Source of the DNA: Oscillospiraceae bacterium
GTDB lineage: Bacteria; Bacillota; Clostridia; Oscillospirales; Oscillospiraceae
Length of the DNA: 11,634 nt
Direction: 5' to 3'
Assembly: GCA_902802215.1 (NCBI GenBank)
Contig: CADCLH010000046.1
Span: 1-11,634, forward strand
Below, one piece after another: positions 8,758 through 11,634 of this stretch. Below the pieces are notes generated by a model, which had not been told where the DNA came from, searched no databases, and was given only the letters and a program-made list of their open reading frames with translations. Each line of letters starts with the position of its first letter. Position 1 is the stretch's first letter. Both the position numbers and the translations under genes were made by a program.

Positions 8758-10062
8758 TCAGCGGATGATGGCCTTGATGAGGGCCGGGCGCTCTACGGGC
8801 GTGTCGGAGATCGTGCAGCAGGCGCGCAGGAGATCGGCGGCCTCGGCGGCCTTCTCCGCGTCCGGGGCGTGGATGGTGCCGAGGCTCTCGCCCGCGGCCA
8901 CGGCGTCGCCGACCTTCTTGTGCAGCACCAGGCCGACCGACAGGTCGATGTCGCTCTCCTTGGTGGCGCGGCCGCCGCCGAGGTGCATGGAGATCAGGCC
9001 GACCTTCTCGGCCTCGATGTGGCTGAGATAGCCCGCGCGCTCCGACGGGACCTCGAGCTGGACCGGAGCCAGCGGCAGGCGGGAGGGATCGTACACGTCC
9101 GCGGCGCTGCCGTCCTGGGCCTCGACCATCTCGGCCAGCTTTTTGAGGGCCGCGCCGCTCTCGACGGTCTCGAGCAGCTTTGCCCGCGCGCTTTCGGCGT
9201 CGGCGGCAAAGCCCGCCTCGGTCAGGATGCAGGCGCCGAGCGTGAGGCAGAGCTCCAGCAGATCGCCCTTCGTCTCGCCCTTGAGCACGGAGATCGCCTC
9301 CTTGACCTCCAGGGCGTTGCCGACCGCGCAGCCGAGCGGCTGGTCCATGTCGGTGATGACCGCGGCGCACTTTTTCCCGGCGAGCCTGCCGATGCGCGTC
9401 AGCCCCTCGGCCAGCTCCCGGGCCTGTTCCTCGGTCTTCATGAAAGCGCCGCTGCCGCACTTGACGTCCAGCACGATCACGTCCGCGCCCGAGGCCAGCT
9501 TCTTGGACATGATGGAGCTGACGATCAGCGGGATGCTCGGCACGGTGCCAGTCACGTCGCGCAGGGCGTAGAGCTTCTTGTCGGCCGGGACGATGTCCGC
9601 CGTCTGCCCGATCAGCGAGATGCCGATGCGGTTGACGTTCTCAATGAAGCGCTCCTCGCCGATGCCGATGTTGAAGCCGGGGAAGCTCTCCAGCTTGTCC
9701 AGCGTGCCGCCGGTGTGGCCGAGGCCGCGCCCGGACATCTTGGCGATCTTGACCCCGCAGGCCGCGACCATCGGGCAGAGGATCAGGCTGGTCTTGTCCC
9801 CGACGCCGCCGGTGGAGTGCTTGTCCGCCTTGACGCCGTCGATGGCCGACAGGTCGATGGTCTCGCCCGAGAGCATCATGGCCGTCGTCAGGTCAAGCGT
9901 CTCCCGCGCGGTCATGCCGCGGAAGAAGATCGCCATGCACATGGCTGACATCTGATAATCGGCGACCTCGCCGTCGACATAGGAGCGGATCATCCAGTCG
10001 ATCTCTTCGGTGCTCAGTTCAAAGCCGTCGCGTTTTTTCGCGATCAGATCCGTCATCAGCAT
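8758..10062 (-). CDS. pdp: Pyrimidine-nucleoside phosphorylase
   Basis: This 434-residue cytoplasmic salvage enzyme cleaves uridine, thymidine and deoxyuridine with phosphate to give the base plus (deoxy)ribose-1-phosphate. The family signature is intact at 110-125 (SGRGLGHTGG then TLDKLE), and the phosphate loop KHSTGGVGDK is at 81-90. The base-binding residues Arg168, Ser183 and Lys187 known from bacterial PyNP fall at the same numbers here. The N-terminus MLMTDLIAKK lines up with Bacillus Pdp (MRMVDIIIKK), which supports the ATG at 10062; AAAGGAG lies 10 bases upstream. Relaxed PyNP specificity rather than strict thymidine phosphorylase (DeoA) is inferred from similarity to Bacillus Pdp. 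It is the first gene of the pdp-glpK-HAD-GT39-cca cluster and has its own promoter. Confidence 0.95.
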   Translation of the reverse strand: MLMTDLIAKKRDGFELSTEEIDWMIRSYVDGEVADYQMSAMCMAIFFRGMTARETLDLTTAMMLSGETIDLSAIDGVKADKHSTGGVGDKTSLILCPMVAACGVKIAKMSGRGLGHTGGTLDKLESFPGFNIGIGEERFIENVNRIGISLIGQTADIVPADKKLYALRDVTGTVPSIPLIVSSIMSKKLASGADVIVLDVKCGSGAFMKTEEQARELAEGLTRIGRLAGKKCAAVITDMDQPLGCAVGNALEVKEAISVLKGETKGDLLELCLTLGACILTEAGFAADAESARAKLLETVESGAALKKLAEMVEAQDGSAADVYDPSRLPLAPVQLEVPSERAGYLSHIEAEKVGLISMHLGGGRATKESDIDLSVGLVLHKKVGDAVAAGESLGTIHAPDAEKAAEAADLLRACCTISDTPVERPALIKAIIR

Positions 10063-10109
10063 GGGAAAACATCTCCTTTGTTGTTTATGAAACGGTATGA
10101 ATCTAAACT

Positions 10110-10138
10110 ATTATATCTCATTTTCCCCCGTTCCACAA
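10110..10138 (-). promoter_or_regulatory. Sigma-A-type promoter of the pdp operon
   Basis: On the minus strand TTGTGG (10138-10133) and a perfect TATAAT (10115-10110) are 17 bases apart. A start near 10103 gives a leader of about 41 bases to the pdp ATG. The surrounding 10063-10165 interval is AT-rich compared with the genes, typical of a promoter region. It is the strongest promoter match I see in the window. Confidence 0.8.
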
Positions 10139-10165
10139 TGGCTTTTTCCCGTTTCTCTCCGATTT

Positions 10166-10741
10166 CTAACGCCGAAACACCAGATAGTCCGCGTCGCCGA
10201 TCCGCCGCAGCTCCGCTCCCCGGACCGGGCGCTTCAAAGCGGCGGGGAAGGCGACCAGACCGCTCACGCCGTCGAAGGCGCGGAGGGTGCCGTCGGTGCA
10301 GCGCAGCCACAGCAGATCCCCGTCTCCCTCCGGCGCCGGGGCGGGCCACGGACAGGCGGAGAGCGTGGTCTGTGGGGGAACGCTTACATTATGTAAACCT
10401 GCCTCGTCCTGAGCGGGGGCGGGGGGCGCCTTCCCGGCGTCGTCCCCGGACGTATCAGAGGTTTCCGGGGCGTTAGAGGCTTCCGGAGCGTCGGAGGCGA
10501 AGGCGATCGCGGCGGGGAGAGCGCGGCGCTCCAGCGCGCTGAGCCTGCGGCGCAGGGCGAGGCCGCCTCCGCCCGGCGTCATGAGGCCGAGATACGCGCT
10601 CTCTCCGCCGCCGTGCACATAAAGGCGCACGAGGCCTCCGGGGTCCTCCGGCAGACTTGCCTCGAAGAGCGTATAGAGGCCGCTTTGACTCTCGCGGAGC
10701 GTACCGGCCTGTTCGCCGCCGATGAAAACGGGATAGTCCAT
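10166..10741 (-). CDS. Unrecognised 191-residue protein with Pro/Ala/Ser-rich linker
   Basis: I do not recognise this family. The N-terminal part (about 1-80, beginning MDYPVFIGGEQAGTLRE) alternates hydrophobic and glycine positions, suggesting a small beta domain that ends in the Arg-rich RRRLSALERRALP. A low-complexity Ala/Ser/Pro/Asp linker follows (about 82-140), including three copies of an 18-base repeat. The C-terminal 50 residues (LLWLRCTDGTLRAFDG onward) again look beta-rich. There is no signal peptide or membrane helix, so it is probably cytoplasmic. The start is likely the second of two tandem ATGs: AGGAGG sits 5 bases before ATG 10741 but only 2 before ATG 10744. It begins 24 bases after the mazF terminator, leaving little room for its own promoter. 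It ends just upstream of the pdp promoter region. Confidence 0.75.
   Translation of the reverse strand: MDYPVFIGGEQAGTLRESQSGLYTLFEASLPEDPGGLVRLYVHGGGESAYLGLMTPGGGGLALRRRLSALERRALPAAIAFASDAPEASNAPETSDTSGDDAGKAPPAPAQDEAGLHNVSVPPQTTLSACPWPAPAPEGDGDLLWLRCTDGTLRAFDGVSGLVAFPAALKRPVRGAELRRIGDADYLVFRR
10445..10498 (-). repeat. Three tandem 18-bp units in the linker of the 191-residue protein
   Basis: Read on the coding strand, the units are GCCTCCGACGCTCCGGAA, then GCCTCTAACGCCCCGGAA, then ACCTCTGATACGTCCGGG. They encode ASDAPE, ASNAPE and TSDTSG. The first two differ at 3 of 18 positions and the third is more diverged. Units are whole codons long, so copy number could change without a frameshift. 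Confidence 0.8.
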
Positions 10742-10765
10742 CATATCCTCCTTTTGGGTATAAAA

Positions 10766-10792
10766 CTCCCGCCCACAGTGTATGGGCGGGAG
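10766..10792 (-). terminator. Intrinsic terminator after mazF
   Basis: A perfect 10-bp stem (10766-10775 with 10783-10792) closes a 7-base loop. On the minus strand it is followed by TTTTAT (10765-10760). It begins 12 bases after the mazF TAG. On the plus strand the stem is followed by an A run, so it works only in the mazF direction. Confidence 0.82.
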
Positions 10793-10804
10793 GAAAAAAC
10801 TATG

Positions 10805-11155
10805 CTAGTTGGCGGGGCCGAGGCCGAAGCTGACGGCCAGGGCGCTGTCCACGGCGCTCATCGTGCCCGCGTCGAGACGCCCCATGCGCTCGCGCAGGCG
10901 GGACTTGTCGATGGTGCGGATCTGCTCGAGCAGGATGACGCTGTCGCGGTTGAGGCCCGTGCTGCGTCCCGTGAGCTGGATGTGCGTGGGCAGCTTCGCC
11001 TTGCCGGTCTGGCTGGTGATGGCCGCCGCGATGACCGTGGGGCTGTGCCGGTTGCCCATGTCGTTCTGGACGATCAGGACCGGGCGCATGCCGCCCTGCT
11101 CGCTGCCGACCACCGGGCTCAGGTCGGCAAAATAGATGTCTCCTCGTTTGACCAT
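10805..11155 (-). CDS. mazF: MazF/NdoA (PemK family) mRNA interferase toxin
   Basis: This 116-residue protein is very close to Bacillus NdoA (EndoA), a dimeric endoribonuclease that cuts single-stranded RNA at UACAU. The core runs without gaps: VKRGDIYFADLSPVVGSEQG (2-21), RPVLIVQND (24-32), and LPTHIQL through SVILLEQIRTIDKSRL. Catalytic Arg24 and Thr47 match Arg25 and Thr48 of the Bacillus enzyme, so it is predicted to be active. The start is the only in-frame ATG; GGAG lies 11 bases upstream, slightly far, and inside a predicted leader helix. No MazE-type antitoxin is adjacent: upstream is a two-helix membrane protein and downstream, past a terminator, an unrelated protein. The cognate antitoxin must lie elsewhere or be absent. 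Cleavage specificity is inferred from the family. Confidence 0.96.
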   Translation of the reverse strand: MVKRGDIYFADLSPVVGSEQGGMRPVLIVQNDMGNRHSPTVIAAAITSQTGKAKLPTHIQLTGRSTGLNRDSVILLEQIRTIDKSRLRERMGRLDAGTMSAVDSALAVSFGLGPAN

Positions 11156-11158
11156 GCG

Positions 11159-11240
11159 ATTTCACACTCCAAAGAATCTTCGCCCTCAAAACATCGTATG
11201 TAGGGTTCTGCCTCTTAGTCTCACCAACGGAGCGTGAAAT
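11159..11240 (-). promoter_or_regulatory. Structured mazF leader; end helix hides the Shine-Dalgarno
   Basis: On the minus-strand RNA, AUUUCACGCUCC (11240-11229) can pair with GGAGUGUGAAAU (11170-11159) over 12 bp with a single G-U wobble. The 3' arm includes the mazF GGAG and ends three bases before the AUG. Inside the 58-base loop, CCCU and AGGG plus ACAU and AUGU form a bulged hairpin with an ACG loop. CUAAGA may also pair with UCUUUG using the first base of the 3' arm. I recognise no known riboswitch class. The pairing is seen directly; a regulatory role is inferred. Confidence 0.5.
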
Positions 11241-11242
11241 TA

Positions 11243-11279
11243 TACGGGCGGGGAGCAACCTAAAATGCTCCCCGCCGTA
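11243..11279 (-). terminator. Hairpin between the 62-residue membrane protein gene and mazF
   Basis: An 11-bp perfect stem (11247-11257 with 11266-11276), extendable by three more pairs across one bulged G, closes an 8-base loop. It begins 3 bases after the upstream stop codon. The tail on the minus strand is TATAATTTC, a weak U tract that also reads as a perfect -10 box (11244-11239). It is therefore a probable leaky terminator or processing hairpin; the possible promoter has no good -35 (CATTTT at 17 bases). Confidence 0.6.
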
Positions 11280-11282
11280 CGG

Positions 11283-11471
11283 TCATTCGTCCTTGTCCGT
11301 TTTCTCTTCCTTCTCTTTCTTCTTGTCGAGGGTCGGGAGAATGGCGTAGGCCATGCCGGACACCATGAAGATGATCCAGCTGTGCTTGAAGCTGCCTTCG
11401 ATCCAGCCCCAGACGAAGAAGATGACCAGCGAGAGCATGGGGATGAGGATATTGAGCGTTTTGCGGTTCAT
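11283..11471 (-). CDS. Small two-helix membrane protein, family not recognised
   Basis: This encodes 62 residues. Two hydrophobic segments (about 8-24, ILIPMLSLVIFFVWGWI, and about 32-48, WIIFMVSGMAYAILPTL) are joined by a short EGSFKHS turn. A highly charged tail of Lys, Glu and Asp (49-62) follows. The short basic N-terminus and long charged C-terminus suggest a hairpin with both ends in the cytoplasm. The ATG is preceded by AAAGGAG with 9-base spacing. It follows the partial gene at the window edge by 41 bases and precedes mazF, separated by a hairpin. It is not a MazE-like antitoxin: it has no DNA-binding N-terminal domain and is mostly membrane. Function unknown. Confidence 0.8.
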   Translation of the reverse strand: MNRKTLNILIPMLSLVIFFVWGWIEGSFKHSWIIFMVSGMAYAILPTLDKKKEKEEKTDKDE

Positions 11472-11512
11472 AGTGAAAATCTCCTTTATGTTATGAAGTA
11501 TTCGACTTGTTA

Positions 11513-11634
11513 TCAGCCCGCGCTGCGGTCCGTTTTTTCAAAGGTCGAGACGTTGTCGTCCCCCGCGGAGATCAGCATGCCGTCCTTGACGGAGAGGGTC
11601 ATGGTCTTTCCCTCCATCCGCATGGCGCCGGTGC
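11513..11634 (-). CDS. C-terminal end of a possible secreted or lipoprotein-like beta-sheet protein (partial)
   Basis: One minus-strand frame is open from the window edge to the TGA at 11515-11513, giving 39 residues: TGAMRMEGKTMTLSVKDG followed by MLISAGDDNVSTFEKTDRSAG. The other two frames hit stops. The pattern, short hydrophobic strands alternating with glycine turns and a final F-E-K-T, resembles the last strands of small lipocalin-like or DUF5640-type domains found in clostridial lipoproteins; this is a loose resemblance. The N-terminus, and any signal peptide, lies outside the window. It is the likely upstream partner of the 62-residue membrane protein gene. Confidence 0.55.
   Translation of the reverse strand, partial: TGAMRMEGKTMTLSVKDGMLISAGDDNVSTFEKTDRSAG

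Noticed and set aside
10081..10106. Possible hairpin (GTTTA with TAAAC) in the pdp leader
   Set aside because: Only five A/T-rich pairs with a 16-base loop; too weak to support a regulatory call.
10384..10396. Palindrome TTACATTATGTAA, considered as an operator
   Set aside because: It lies deep inside the 191-residue coding region, far from any promoter, and arms of 6 bases are expected by chance.
11156..11282. Searched for a small MazE gene upstream of mazF
   Set aside because: The minus-strand frames in this gap contain only very short runs, such as an ATG followed by TTT TGA, or run as shadows into mazF in another frame; none has a ribosome binding site and plausible antitoxin sequence.

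Overview
The window looks like chromosomal DNA from a GC-rich member of the Bacillota, probably a gut-type clostridium of the Oscillospirales. This placement is inferred from strong AGGAGG-type ribosome binding sites, sigma-A-like promoters, a PgcA-type phosphosugar mutase, an NdoA-type MazF and a Firmicute-type pyrimidine nucleoside phosphorylase. No phage, insertion sequence, tRNA, rRNA or CRISPR is visible. Most genes are housekeeping or central metabolism. High GC with a strong third-position bias produces very long antisense open frames, which I treat as artefacts.

Layout, left to right. The tail of a plus-strand gene (1-78) ends at a strong hairpin (103-145) that serves both strands. 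A minus-strand DUF362/ferredoxin-like protein (144-1298) and a plus-strand alpha-phosphoglucomutase (1474-3156) diverge from a 175-base region with a recognisable promoter on each strand. The mutase converges on a minus-strand cluster and the two sides share the hairpin at 3174-3201. That cluster reads, in transcription order, pdp (10062-8758), glpK (8724-7234), a HAD-IIA phosphatase (7206-6388), a GT39 protein-mannosyltransferase-like membrane enzyme (6329-4575) and cca (4560-3205). Gaps are 14-58 bases, with a clear promoter (10110-10138) in front of pdp. Upstream, also on the minus strand, lie the 3' end of a probable secreted or lipoprotein-like gene (11634-11513), a 62-residue two-helix membrane protein (11471-11283), a MazF toxin with no adjacent antitoxin (11155-10805), a terminator, and an unrecognised 191-residue protein with a short tandem repeat (10741-10166).

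How the genes may work together. Pdp, GlpK and the HAD phosphatase handle small sugar and polyol phosphates: Pdp releases pentose-1-phosphate from pyrimidine nucleosides, GlpK makes glycerol-3-phosphate, and the phosphatase could oppose such a kinase. The mannosyltransferase-like enzyme and Cca appear to be co-transcribed passengers. The most interesting non-coding signal is the roughly 80-base leader of mazF. Its two ends can pair in RNA over 12 bp, the 3' arm contains the mazF Shine-Dalgarno, and an internal hairpin carries UACAU, the sequence known to be cut by the close relative of this toxin. A second translation-control candidate is a 9-bp GC hairpin whose 3' arm is the only Shine-Dalgarno candidate for the mannosyltransferase gene.
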